The notes beneath the pieces are model-generated. The model searched no databases, was not told the origin of the DNA, and saw only the letters and a program-made list of their open reading frames with translations. Source: Chamaecyparis obtusa (Eukaryota; Streptophyta; Pinopsida; Cupressales; Cupressaceae). Taken from it: 64,000 bases of DNA. Made by a program: the position numbers and the translations under genes. The stretch lies in the NCBI GenBank assembly GCA_027943335.1, contig BSBK01007726.1, positions 310,001 to 374,000 on the forward strand, given 5' to 3'. Positions 13,798-25,718 of this stretch are shown here, in pieces; position 1 is the first letter of the stretch, and every line of letters starts with the position of its first letter.

Positions 13798-14965
13798 GGG
13801 TCCTCCAATGGCGCAATCATCCAGACCTTGACTATCCCCTCAACCAGTGACCCTTCAAAACTAGGTTATCATGCAATCAGTGAGTGATCCTTCATTCTCC
13901 TAGTCTGCCATGCATCCAAACATATTGGAAATACACAATACAATGATAACAAGTCTTTCACAATCCCCCTTCCCTCAAGGAACACTATCAACCATCCCTT
14001 CCTCATAGCATTTCACTATTTTATGAGTGGATTGTGTAGGAATAGTTAGCATTAGACAAGGAGAAAACTCCTCAAGACATCTTGGAAACCATTGAATTCA
14101 ATAATAAATGAAACCTAACACCAACACTATTCCTTCCATAGTTGCAGGATACATAGTAGTCGATAATTCACAAGAAATCCATGCATCAAATTTTTATAAG
14201 GATATCCTACTAATCAATAGGAATTTTCTTGAGATGACCAATGATTATGCATTTTGATGGCAGTGTGCTAGTTCAAAAGGATAACATAAATCTAAAACAA
14301 TTTTTTCTGATTTTCTCAAACTATAAATGTGGTTAAAGGGAAAATATTATGTGGAAAATCCACAAACCAAGCTAGCAAATGATTGTACATCAAATTATTC
14401 CTATATTCATTCAAGTATTGCTATGCTCCAGCTACCTGACCTTTGAGCTTCATCTAGAGGAATGTATAGCTTTAAGATAGAGTTACTTCTTGGGCCTTAC
14501 AATAGGGTGAAATATGATCAAGATTTGTTTAGGTTGTATCTTTGTTAGTCCCATTGTTAGGTTCTTATAGTTCATGTTTTGAATCTATTATGGTTGTGTA
14601 AGGAACTTGTAGATGATTTTTCTAACATAATTATTGGATACCATGATTGGAACAACTGGTTGTTGGCTATTGTACACATGAATCATATCTATCAATGGTT
14701 CTTTGTGTTGAAGAATTCGTTGATCAATCTTTGAGATTTATTGTCCCAGCTTTAAAAGAGTGATAAAAGATATAGTGAGTGCTATCATTTTCAAGTGTTT
14801 TGTGGGTGTCATTATCTTCTAGGAGTAATTGCTGGAACCCAATTATGTTCTTTGCCTCTAGTAAATATTGCAGACACAACCATCTTATTGGTGAAGGGTT
14901 TCTTCCATCCCCATGAGGCACTACTGCATGGTTTCCATTCCCTTGTAGTATAGTGAACCTAATTT
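13798..14965. repeat. Left arm of a 1.17-kb inverted repeat inside the CACTA element
   Basis: This block matches 28440-29611 in inverted orientation over its whole length (1168 vs about 1172 bp), with roughly 95% identity by eye. Landmarks are the ends near AGGGTCCTCCAATGG and GTGAACCTAATTTAATA. The two arms flank the gene core. A 65-codon frame (minus strand 14724-14921) is preserved in both arms but resembles nothing I know. Confidence 0.88.
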
Positions 14966-16100
14966 AATAGCTTAGGGAATAAAATGTATTGTATCATTGA
15001 TAGTTGAGACTTTGTTAAAAGGAAATAAGACAAAGAATGATTTTGATTTAGTTTTTTTAATTTTGATCTCTAAGTGGCTTACAACTGTAGAGAAGTATAT
15101 GCAGATTTATAGATGCAGTTGTAGGTTACATAGTAGCTGATAATTCACAAGAAATCCATGCATCCAATTTGAATAGAAATTAATACAAAGAAATAGGGTC
15201 CTCTAATGGTGCAATCATCTGGACCTTGACTGTCCCCTCAACCAGTGACCCTTCAAAACTGGGTTATCATGCAATCAATGAGTGATCCTTCATTCTTTTG
15301 GTCTGACCTGCATCCAAACATATTGGAAATACACAATACAATGATAAAAAGTCTTTCAAAATCCCCCTTCCCTCAAGGAACACTATCAACCATCCCTTCC
15401 ACATAGCATTTCAATGTTTTATGAGTGGATTGTGTAGGAACAGTTAACATTAAACAAGGAGCAAACTCCTCAACACATCTTTGTTGTAAACATGCCATTG
15501 GTTTAGTTTTGTAAATTTTTTTTTTGTGTTAAATGCATTTAAATGGAATATTAAGCATAGTAATAACATGTTTGTCTATTAGTAATTGCAAATTAAATGC
15601 CCATAACACCTTTATCAGTTAAGCATGTTATTATAAGATACTAAAGAAGACCTGCTATTTGTCAGAGAAATCTTCACCATCCCCCACAATGAAGACAATG
15701 AAGATTGACCTCCTACCCCACAACAAAGAAAATTTTAATAAGATTAAGATAGTGCCAAGAAACATTTTCACAAATATGAAATGTGAGGAAAAGTAATAAC
15801 ATTAAAAATGCCAAGATTCACGGCATTAAATTTCACTTGCGGATGAGTTTCTGCAGTGGGTTGCCCAACATCAAAAATATGTTGAGTTGCATTTGAGCTA
15901 TAACTAAGAGTATCATGTAGAATAGACCCTAAACTTTGAAAGTGTTCTCCAGCCTGGCAATTCAAAATTCAATCTAAGCAAGCATCAGTAAGTGAAATAA
16001 ATTATAGACATTAACATCAACGTCAACATCATCATAATCATTAGACATAAATTATAGACATCAACATCAACATAATCATAATCATTTGGAGGGTATTCAT
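14966..16100. repeat. Partial second copy of the arm sequence and A/T-rich spacer
   Basis: 15190-15480 is a direct partial copy of 13795-14085 (same series AGTGGATTGTGTAGGAA, CTCCTCAA). 14960-15060 repeats 13565-13660. After 15480 the sequence returns to the CATGCCATTGGTTTAG-type repeat also found near 26610. No gene is seen. Confidence 0.7.
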
Positions 16101-17346
16101 TTTGGTCCTTAGATAGTACTATGTTTCTTGAAAGTTTTTGTGATGCTTCTAAACTTTAAAGACATATTTTATGGCTTAATGATAATATAGATTAGTGTTT
16201 TGTTTTCTAATGGAATGTTGTTGATCACTCATGGTCTTGAAGAAACTTTTGATTGCTTTGATTCTCTAGTCTTGACGTTGTTTCTCAATGTGATATAGAC
16301 TGACCACAAGATGGTTTAGTTGGTCCTCTCTTTCTATTTAATTATTTATCTTCTTCATGGTTTAAGTGTCAATATGTTATAATCCAACCAGCATGTCATA
16401 CCCCTACTTCTAACAAACCTCATAGCATGCAAATCACAGCCAAAGACTTGGGTGATCAGCATACACAAACAATGATTACCCTTAGGAAACAATGATCATT
16501 AATATTCATTAATGGTGGGTGGTGATTCCTTGGTAATAAAGGTATTGCCAGCATTCATCATCTTAACCAAGTCATGGGTGGTGATCCTTTAAATAGCAGA
16601 ATTAGTAAAAGAAAATAACAACATAAGTCATGGGTGGTGATCCTTGAATTTGGAGTGAGGAAAAAGGAAAATTGGAAAACAAAATATGGAATAATAAGGT
16701 TGGAATTGGAGAAGAATTCAGAAATAAACTTGAATTAGAAAAAAGCCAAGTTATTTGGTTCTTTGTTTGAGGCTGGGTTCTGATTCTACTTTTGTTATCC
16801 TCTGGGTTCAACTTGGGTTCCTTTGGTAGGAACTTGGGTGCCTGGGCCAATCCCAGGTGCACCTTTAGTATTATAAATATGATACACAAGGTATTTTATT
16901 CATAATTTTATAGGCTAACTCATTATTATGGTAACATGGGTATGACCACACTCCATGCCTTATAATGGTAACATGGGTAGTATATTTGTTCCCTAGATCT
17001 ACCATATTATATATGTGTAGCCTATAAGGGACATCTTCTTCTCATCCATATATCATAGCTCAGTGAGAGTTCTTAGGAGAAAGACAAGATGTCAGTGGGA
17101 GATGGAGAAACCAATATCAGAACACCACTTGAAGCCTTGCAATGTTGAGAGTGGGATAAAAGCTACACTTGAGACCCTATATAAGGAACAAACTTATTGA
17201 GCTTCACTTTGTTTCGAGAATAGTTTTATATTCTGTACTAAATAGGGCCAACCACGTGAAGGTGGAAGCTCATTCCCCCCCCCCCCCCCCCTTAACATCA
17301 CTCTAAATTCCTCGTTAACATCTAACATTCATTCATTATTTCATCT
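16101..17346. other. Non-coding stretch at 3' side of the TNPA-like gene, with a 17-C run
   Basis: No gene is seen. The phrase GTCATGGGTGGTGATCC recurs near 16573 and 16625, with a variant at 16513. GGTAACATGGGTA recurs at about 16930 and 16968. A 17-base C homopolymer lies at 17275-17291. TGTCATACCCC at 16394 and CTATATAAGG near 17180 look LTR-like, but no matching end or target duplication was found. Confidence 0.5.
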
Positions 17347-17480
17347 ATTAATAAAATGTAACATTCATTAATTATCACACGATAACATTCATTCACACAT
17401 TAATAAAATGTGACATTCATTAATTATCATATGATAACATTCATTAACACATTATAAAATTTATGAACATTCACTACCAC
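17347..17480. repeat. 52-bp tandem repeat, about 2.5 copies
   Basis: ATTAATAAAATGT-ACATTCATTAATTATCA-type units start at 17347 and 17399, with a partial third copy from about 17451. The units are rich in ACATTCATT words. They lie just 3' of the end of the TNPA-like gene. Confidence 0.85.
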
Positions 17481-17541
17481 ATAATTAAATTCATTGGCAT
17501 ATAAAAATCAGTCATTATCAATTAAGGTTCATAGATGACAA

Positions 17542-20246
17542 TCATTTCATTTTTTTCTTTTGATTTCTAGTTTTTAAGATGTAATTGTTAAGATGAGTAT
17601 CAATATCATCATCATGATCATCTACCCTCTCATTAGATCTCAATGCACACCTAGTTCTTTGTTGATGCAAAGGGGGGTCATCTGCAATAACATATAAAAG
17701 GGTTAAATTAAAAACATTTTATTATAATTAAAAACATTTTAAATATTTTAAAGTATTTCAGTACTTTACAGGACATAATTGTATAGCTCTTTACCTGATC
17801 TAGTCACATCATCAAGGTTAGTTTGTTTGGCCTCGGCCTCAACCTCAACATGCTCATTAACAACGGCCTCTACACTCTCTACAACTATAATACAAATTGT
17901 TACATTAATCCAAACACCAATTGCAATTAAATTTGTATTACTACACCAATCAATTTAAGATGTTTACTTGTATTACTGTGATGCACATCCTCATTGTCAT
18001 CAACACCCACATGTTGTGTACGAAAAGAATTGGTAGGCTGCATTTCAATTTCATACACATTCATGTTATCATTGTTTTCTTACTTAAAACAAATTTACTC
18101 ACTTTATGTTGGAACTTAACATCAAATAAACTAATCGGTAAATAATTAAATTTGAAATATCATCTATTTAGCTTACTTACCTCGACGGATCCATCAGTAG
18201 AACCTTGTGCACTTCTTATTCTTTCTACCACGGCTTTATAGCCTTGTTGGAAGCCAATTCTCTTGTCCTCTTCTGTGAGACTTATATTTAACTCCACGCC
18301 ATGCATTTTTTCTTGGTATCATCAAATTTTATTTTATTGTTTCATCAAAAGAAAAAAAGATTTCAAATTATAAATAAATATTTAAAGATCAAAGAATTAT
18401 TTTCAGTGTTAAAAGCCATGTAAAGATTGTATTTTTCAACACTTACAACTTGTGCAACAAGTTTTGAATAACCGCCAGAGCCTAGCTTGTGTTGCCCGTG
18501 CTTTTGTAATCTTGCCTTTACTGCCTTTGATGTGTTAGGAAATCTATGAAGAGATTGAAATATGTTAGTTCATATAAATATGAAGAGTATTTAGTACACA
18601 ATTACATTCTTAACAGTATCACATACCTTCTTCTATTCTCTGGTGGTGTAGTTTCTTTTTTTACTTCAATTTTCTCATTTGCATCCAGAATAAGAGATTT
18701 CCACTCTAAATCAGGAATGCAAGGGGGGTGCTGGTAATGTGGGTTTTTGGTTAATGTACACATGTACTGGTCCCTAATATACCTCAAACATATCCCAACT
18801 CTTTGAAGGAGCTTACCCTTCTCAAATGCACGAGATCCAAAAAAGTTTGTCATACTCTCTATGAGATCATCCTTTAACTTTTGATTTTGGGTTTTCCACC
18901 TTTTAAGAAAGAAAATAGTGTTAGATTAAAAAATGGATGTAATGATAACTATCCTGGCAATGATATGAAATCAAAATAGTGGATTGGGGTTTTAGTTCGG
19001 ATATGATGTTCCACCCTATACAGATGGTGGGCCTGAATATCCGCAAACACTCATCATTAAGCTTACTATAGAAAACATCATTCCCTACAAAATAATCATG
19101 GGATCATTAGTTGAAGGATATAATAGTATAAAATAAGAACAAAATAGATGTAAGCTTCTCATATTGAATGCAAGGTGTAATTAACATATGATTGTATAGT
19201 AAAAGAAAGGTCCAATCTTTAAAGTACTTGGAAGTTTTTCTATTTTCAAGGTAACTCCTTCTTCACTCACAAGCAATATGCAATCCTTCACCATTCCTGT
19301 ACTAGCAATACTAGTACATCCAAGAAAATCACCATCAACTGTTGCATCCCTATTGCATAAATTGAATCCATTACGAAATGGCCCTAAGAAAGAACACTTC
19401 AAGGGAAATAAACATATATATAATGATAGAGAAAATAAAATCTCTGTACGAGTAGGTGGTACCATGGTGTCTGTGGCCATGCTATGTGTTGCTGACATTG
19501 TAGGATGCAGTACATCTAAGTTTGCCATCATATGAGGTGGTGATAGTAAATGATTATTGACATGTGCTGAAGAATAAGATTGTTAGAGAATAATAAAACC
19601 AGTGATTAGCATGGACAATATTATTAGAGAGTAAAAAAAATATAGTCCAACATGCGATCTACCTGAACCAGCTGCAATACCCTCACCATGGCCGCAAGGA
19701 TCAAAATTACGCAAAAAAAGTTGTAAAAGAAACACATCCGCTTATTTTTTAATGACATAAAAGACTACTATAACATAAAAACTATTATTGAACTTTTTTA
19801 TAATTAAAAATTACATTAATACTTACTCTGTAATTTTGAGATAGGTGCATCAATTTAGTTGCCCTCTTTTGTGACTCAAGAGTCGGAAGGAATATAGATG
19901 CCAATTCAGCTAATCTATTTCCAATTTTGTGGAGGCATTTTTTGATTGCAGAGGCCGGCTCATCACAAGCACCCAAATCAACAACTAGGTCCTTGTCAAA
20001 GGACTCCTCTTCAGGGACTGCAAGTTCCTTTCCCTTTTCCTGCTGACCACCTATCTGTGACAAAAATATTACTAACACTATTAGAATTAATTTGAAATAG
20101 TGATGAAAAGAATATAATAAAAAACTTTATTTAACATTTTTCTTCTATCTAATTTGTAGCTCAATAACAAAGAGGTTTACCTGCTGGGAAGAAGTGCATG
20201 CATGATTATCATTGTCCCCACGACGTGGTTGCTCCATATTGTGGTC
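17542..20246 (-). CDS. TNPA / Transposase_24-like CACTA gene, multi-exon
   Basis: This is probably the accessory DNA-binding protein of the transposon, analogous to En/Spm TNPA. Exons with good splice sites on the minus strand are 20246-20181 (ATG at 20237), 20054-19827, 18899-18627, 18543-18447, about 18313-18181, 17884-17795 and 17681-17542 (stop TGA). Further, less certain exons lie near 19720-19665, 19570-19200, 19080-18960 and 18040-17960. The 18899 exon (YIRDQY ... PDLEWKSLI) and the next (HGQHKLGSGGYSKLV) resemble the Ptta/En/Spm Transposase_24 family, whose usual motif is H-(S/T)-GSKSFA. The C-terminus is charged (VDDHDDDIDTH, then K-rich). The listed exons contain no internal stop, unlike the transposase next door. 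Upstream exons may extend into the SET exon. Family identity is by eye and exon joins are predictions. Confidence 0.62.
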
Positions 20247-20399
20247 CTATGTTATTATTTAAAGTTAACCAATAATTAGAAAGGACTACATTAATAAATT
20301 TCATTAGAAGATGATGATGGAGATGAGGTGGATGGTGAGGAGACTCTCTAAATGTGGTTGGCAAAAAAACTCAATTATTTAATGGTACATAGTATGTAC

Positions 20400-21125
20400 C
20401 TATACCCTAATGATAGTGACATCATTTGTATCTATGCGATTCAAATTGTAATCAATAAGTAGCTCTTCCCCTGCACTTATTGATTTTATCACACATACAA
20501 ATACATGATTTCCCTTGCGCGCCTCAAATATGCAATTGGGTTGCTTAATAGTTAACAGAGGTCCCATGCTATTTATAAAACCTACAATATTCCCTAATGC
20601 TTTTGGCCTTTTGTCAATGTATATAGCCACTCTTTTACTTTGCTCATTCTCTTTTTTTTGAATATAGTTTGTCGAGAGTGCATACCTGCACATACTTTTT
20701 TTATATTGAACAATTTGCATCCAACTTTTGTAATCGTAACAAGGTCCAACATACTCCATCAATTCAACAACTTTTTTTTAAGATACCTTTATACCATCCA
20801 TGGAAAATAGGCCCAAACCATGTATTAATGATGGTGCAATATGATATATCTTTCCTTTAACACTAAAATCAGTATTTATTCGAGGAAGTTCCTTGGGGAC
20901 CCATTGTTTCTATAGATTTTGGTACCTAGAGGGCACCTCAATGTCACCTTTGCTGTCATCATCATAAGAACATGACCCCCCTTGAGCAAAGAAAAATTTC
21001 ATGCGTCTATTAAATTTCCTTCTAGTCTTTTGACCTCTAGTTGATCTTCCTAATTCAGACATACTAAATGACTCACTTTCCTCACTCGAGGAAGACACAT
21101 CTGACAAATACCTATTTGCTACTAC
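20400..21125 (-). pseudogene. SET-domain (histone-lysine methyltransferase-like) exon in CACTA element
   Basis: The exon opens after an AG acceptor at 21126-21127. The N-terminal part is Ser/Glu rich (SSSSEESESFSMSE), then basic (RGQKTRRKFNRRMKF). From about 20850 it reads as a SET domain: SLIHGLGLFSMDGIK (the SET-N S-x-hG-G-F step), VVELMEYVG, then ALGNIVGFIN (about 20590), PNCIFEA, and VFVCVIKSISAGEELLIDYN (the GEEL-DY end). SET domains transfer methyl groups to histone lysines. The usual NHS triplet in GN-xxFINHS is altered to N-S-M, so catalysis is doubtful. There are two in-frame stops (TAG near 20908, TAA near 20780), both one C-to-T change from Gln. The exon ends TAG|GTACAT, either a stop or a mutated CAG donor. 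If spliced, its phase 0 matches the next exon at 20246. An upstream exon may lie at about 21279-21228. Confidence 0.78.
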
Positions 21126-21227
21126 CTACACTCCATCAAATGAGAGAGATATCAAGTAATGTGAGATATTTTGCAAATTGTGAAATACATTAATCTCTAT
21201 AGGGTTTATTGACTTATACCTATTGAT

Positions 21228-21279
21228 CCATGAGACTGTGTGGGATGCTCATGAAAGGAGTCCAGGTACCTACATATGT
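21228..21279 (-). other. Possible small exon upstream of the SET exon
   Basis: A short stretch bounded by an AG acceptor (GTAG) and a GT donor (ATAG|GTATAAG) encodes YLDSFHEHPTQSHGS. It has no recognisable domain and could be either the last part of the transposase transcript or the first exon of the SET gene. Confidence 0.3.
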
Positions 21280-21499
21280 AATTCAATTATCTAATGTTAG
21301 CTAAAAAACTCATGATACATATACTCAAAACCACATAGTAAGTACATTAAAAACCATAAGAATCCCATAGTAAGTACATCATGAATTAATTAGATTAAGC
21401 ATTGATTGCATAATTGCACATTTCTATCAAGAAATCAATATTAAATAGATTAAGCAGTGATCATGTAACTATACATTTCATTCATATCATTCATCTTCT

Positions 21500-24400
21500 T
21501 CTTCATCCAACTAATCACCATGATCATCATTGACATTGACATCATCACCATCACCGTCATTGTCTTCATCTTCATCGTTATCATCGTCATTGGCATCATC
21601 ATCATCATCATCATCATCATCTTCTTCTTCTTCTTCTTCTTCTTGAAGAAAAGTTGCGTCAGGAACATCATCGACTAACTATTGTTCACGATCATCATCT
21701 ACATCATCTTCTAGGTGTTCGCAATCTTCTTCTTCTTGAAGAAAAGTTGCATTAGGGACATCATTGACTAACTGTTGTTCATGATCATCATCTACATCAT
21801 CTTCTAGTTGTTCACAATCTTCTTCTTCCATCGCATTATACCTCATCGACCTTCCTCTTGGATCATGTCTAACAACAAATGACCAACCCAATTTATGCAG
21901 AACCTCTGAGTAAAATACCTGCTCACATTGGCTTGGAAGAACATAGGGTTCATCCTCAACTGGCTCAAACCACCTTGTATTAATCATTGGAAATCCATTG
22001 TCATGTTCAATAACAGTTCTATCAGGATCATTTTGATTAAGTCGTAGCCTATACCATCTGACAACGAAGAGAACTAATCTAAAGGAATTAAAGTCACACT
22101 CAAGTATATCATCCAAAATGCCATAGTATCTATTTTCAGACTCTTGAGAATGTAAGTCATTTCTAGATGAAATATTAGTCACTTGAAAGACTGCACTTAT
22201 CCCAAAATCACAAGTTTTCTTTGCGTCATCCAACTTTTTGATGCAAAATTTATGACCATTGCAAAACATAGCCTTGTGGTGTTTGACCTGCAAAAATATG
22301 TAAAACATGTATAAATTAATACATCAAGAGTTCATAAATGTATGAGAGATTAACAAATTTATATGTACCTAGAAATCTTTTAAACCATGTGCTAAATCTA
22401 TTTCCCTTTGGGTAACATTTGGATCTCCATTACGATGAGCTTCATTAACCAATGAAGACACAACTTCCTATGTTAATGTACGACCTAAATGATGACATTG
22501 TTCAATCCATTTCCTCATCCAATCTTGATTGTTTGCAATATAAAAATGTATTGCATCCCACTCTCGAGCATCTGTACAAAAAATAAATAGATGACTTACA
22601 ACCGATTAATTTTGAAGATTAAGAATTAATTAACAGCTAAATTTATTATCTCTCACTTTCCTCATTCTTCCTTCCCCCACCAAGTACTCCCCTTCAAATT
22701 TTCTAATGGTGTCGAGATCCCAAATGCGATCTATATGGATCTTTGCTACAAGCTTAGGAAGATATTTAGTAACGTACACCATAGTCTGGTATACCATATA
22801 TCCCTCCACCATAGAACCCTCAGGACGTGCTCTTTGCCAAACCAAAGCCTTCAAAAATTTTAGGTGCCTCTCAACCATCCACATTGACCAAGTGTATACG
22901 GGCTCACACATTTCAATCTCCTCAACTTGGTGTATGAGGCAGTGTTCTTATGCATTGAAAAAGGTTGAAGGTAGACACTTTTTCATTTCACACATTAGAA
23001 GAGGAATTCTTCTCTTCCAGTATTTTATATTTGCTCTATGGATTTCTTTAGATGAAAACCACCTAAAAGACATTCAAGACACAAAAAAATATAAACACGA
23101 GACTTTACAATATATATATACAACAAATTGAATAGATATCATTGCTTACCTCATGTATTTTCCAAGATCATATATCACTTGTTTGATGTTATTGTCGAAG
23201 TTCTCTTAGAGAGATAGGGGTAGCACATACTGTAACAATTATAAAAATAATCATGTCATTCTTTTCTCATATAATACAATGAGAAGTACATGCAGTTTAC
23301 AAATATATTGTAAATAAAAAAGAACATGACTTACCTTAATGAAGGTATGCCAATCATGCATTTTCAACCCTGGCCCAAATTCACCTTTCTTTGATATGGT
23401 ACTGCTTATGTTTGCAACAAATCCTGTGGGAAATCAAATTTTTTGTATGACTTCTTTTATGGCATCACTTTGTTGTTCTGTTAATAACCAAGGAAGGGCA
23501 CTTGTATTAATCCATTCTCCATTTCTATTTGATTCAATGGAATTTTTCATTACATGATTGGATTCATGAATGTAGCTACAAATTTTGACAATTTTTTCTT
23601 TGTCACGCCTTCCATCCAATATCTTCCACAATGTCTCCATTACATTCTTTCCAATATGCATAGTATCAAACAAATGCACATTTTGCAGCTGCTCATAGTA
23701 GGGAAACCTACTAAATTGTCTGGGATAACTCTTTAGTCCCTTTGGAAGGTGCTCAGTAGTGTTGCCTTGACGACATTCCTGATCATCAATCACATAATCA
23801 GCAAACAAAACACAATAAAAATATACAAATTCCAAACATAAACCATTAGGTAGAATGGTAGTACCTTGATGATTAATTCTATTATATTCCAACTTCCATA
23901 AGTGAGGTGTCATTCTCTATGGCTTAGATGTAGTCTCTTCTTTCCCATTGAAAAGATGTTTTTCGGTAATTCGATAGTTATGATTTTTGTGGAGAAAGTG
24001 TCTATACTCATCAAACACCTACTTTTCTAAACTTTTTGAATGATGAGATTTCATCTTTGGACCACAAACTAGACATGCAAATTTTCCCTTTGTTTGAAGA
24101 CCTACAAGGTAATGATACAATTGAATTAAATATGTTAATTTTTATTTTTAGAATTATCACGTATTGTCCATACAAGCATTGCATGGAAATGAAATTGTCT
24201 GTCTCCTATTGGTTTAGAGATGTCATACATAGTGACACCTTTCCATAACTCCACCAACTCATCGATAAGAGGCTCAATATAAACATTCATATCTTTAACT
24301 TGGTATTTACCTGGTTGAATGAACAACAACATCACATAATTATTGTGACCATTTTACTACAAGATTTATAATTACATGCAGATAACTATTAAATGATCAA

Positions 24401-25718
24401 ATACCTGGAACAATCATTGCCAACATAATGTGCTCCCTCTTTATTGACATCCATGGAGGAATGTTATTGCTGATGACAAAAATAGGCCAAACAGTGCAAA
24501 CAGATCTTAGCTCTCCAAATGGATTGACATCGTCCATTGCTAGTGAAAGCTTGAGATTTTGAGGTTCTTCGATAAAGTGCGGCCACTTTTCCTCTATGTC
24601 CTTAAATATAGAACCATCTGTAGGCATTTGAATAATGTCCTCTTGACTCCTATTGCATGCATGGTAATCCATAAATTGTGCCAAGCTACTACACCTAAAT
24701 AATCTTTGCAAACGTGGTATAATGGGGATGTAACGAAGAACCTTGTGAGGTACCTTTTTTGTTATTTGATCTGTTCAATATCTACTCATATGAAATTTAG
24801 GGCATTTTGTTGCAAATTCATGTTCTTTATGATAAATAATATGATCATTGGGACAAGCATCTATTGCTTGATACTCTATTCCAATATCTTTCATAGTGGC
24901 ACATAATTCTCGGTATGAGCAAGGGAGAATATTCGATGGTGGTAACAAGAACTCACCTATCAATTTGTAAAAAAAAATGTATGTTGTTAATATTAAAAAT
25001 ATTTGTGGTACATGTTTCACCATTTAATTACTATAATGACATATATGACATACCATATATTACGTGACATTGTTGTGTTGGATAAACCATTCATAACCTT
25101 CAAGTTCAACAACAACAATACAACAGAGAGAAGAGTTGTTTGGGAGCCTTCATAAAGAGGTGTGGCTGCTTCTCAAGTAGAGGTATATCATGAATGACAT
25201 CACCATCATCTTGATCATCACCATCAGTTGCACCAATACCAAATGTGTCATGGATCAATGTATTAGTACCATCATCTAACGCATCATCATTATCTTCCAT
25301 GGGATCATAATCTTCAACTTCAATATTCGCACCTCCATGATCCTCCACTTCCAAAGCCATATTCTCAATATTCACACCTCTATGGTCCATATCATGTACT
25401 CCCCTAGGGAGGTCGACCTATATTAAAATGATGAACACAAATAAACCATGATAATGATCTCATCATCAGGTGTATTTCATATATATTAATTGTTAAATAA
25501 ATATAACGACTTACCAATTCATGAAAATCAAAGCCTCCTTTAATGTGACCATTATCCCTACAATGTCTCTAAGCTATTTTGATTAGCAATCTTCTAATGT
25601 TTAAGCCCTTACAATTATTGCAGGGGCAATAACATTTTGCATTGCCTTTTCTTTTCAAGTTTGACCACAATCGATTGATTGCATCCCCATTACCTTCTTC
25701 ACTTGGATTGTTCGACAT
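21500..25718 (-). pseudogene. TNP2-type CACTA transposase (Transposase_21), multi-exon, decayed
   Basis: This was the enzyme that cuts the CACTA ends. Exons on the minus strand: 25718-25515 (transposase-associated zinc motif CYCPCNNC), 25417-about 25120 (acidic linker, unclear end), 24956-24405 (ACPNDHIIY, RLQRLF, then AMDDVNPFG with the first catalytic Asp), 24310-24161 (YIEPLIDELVELW), 24101-23335 (CLVCGPK, HLPKGLKSYPRQF, FDTMHIGKNVMETLW), 23229-23150, 23062-about 22627 (DUF4218: VERHLKFLK, RARPEGSMVEGY), about 22572-22370, and 22287-about 21500 (DUF4216: YYGILDDILECD, DEPYVLPSQCEQVFY, then an Asp/Glu tail). The splice sites are good. At least nine in-frame stops, nearly all one transition from Gln, Arg or Trp, disable it. 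The gene would be transcribed from the right end of the element. Confidence 0.9.
21555..21835 (-). repeat. 93-bp tandem duplication plus GAT/GAA repeats coding the acidic transposase tail
   Basis: The unit coding E-D-C-E-x-LEDDVDDD-x-EQ-x-LV-x-DVP-x-ATFLQ occurs twice (TTGAAGAAAAGTTGC at about 21643 and 21736, period 93 bp) and runs into ATC/TTC trinucleotide runs (21595-21643) that encode poly-Asp and poly-Glu. The upstream copy keeps CAG where the other has TAG (near 21680). Confidence 0.88.

Noticed and set aside
16394..17300. Possible solo LTR inside the CACTA element (TGTCATACCCC start, TATA-like word, C run)
   Set aside because: No matching end or target duplication could be found, so it was not listed as an element.
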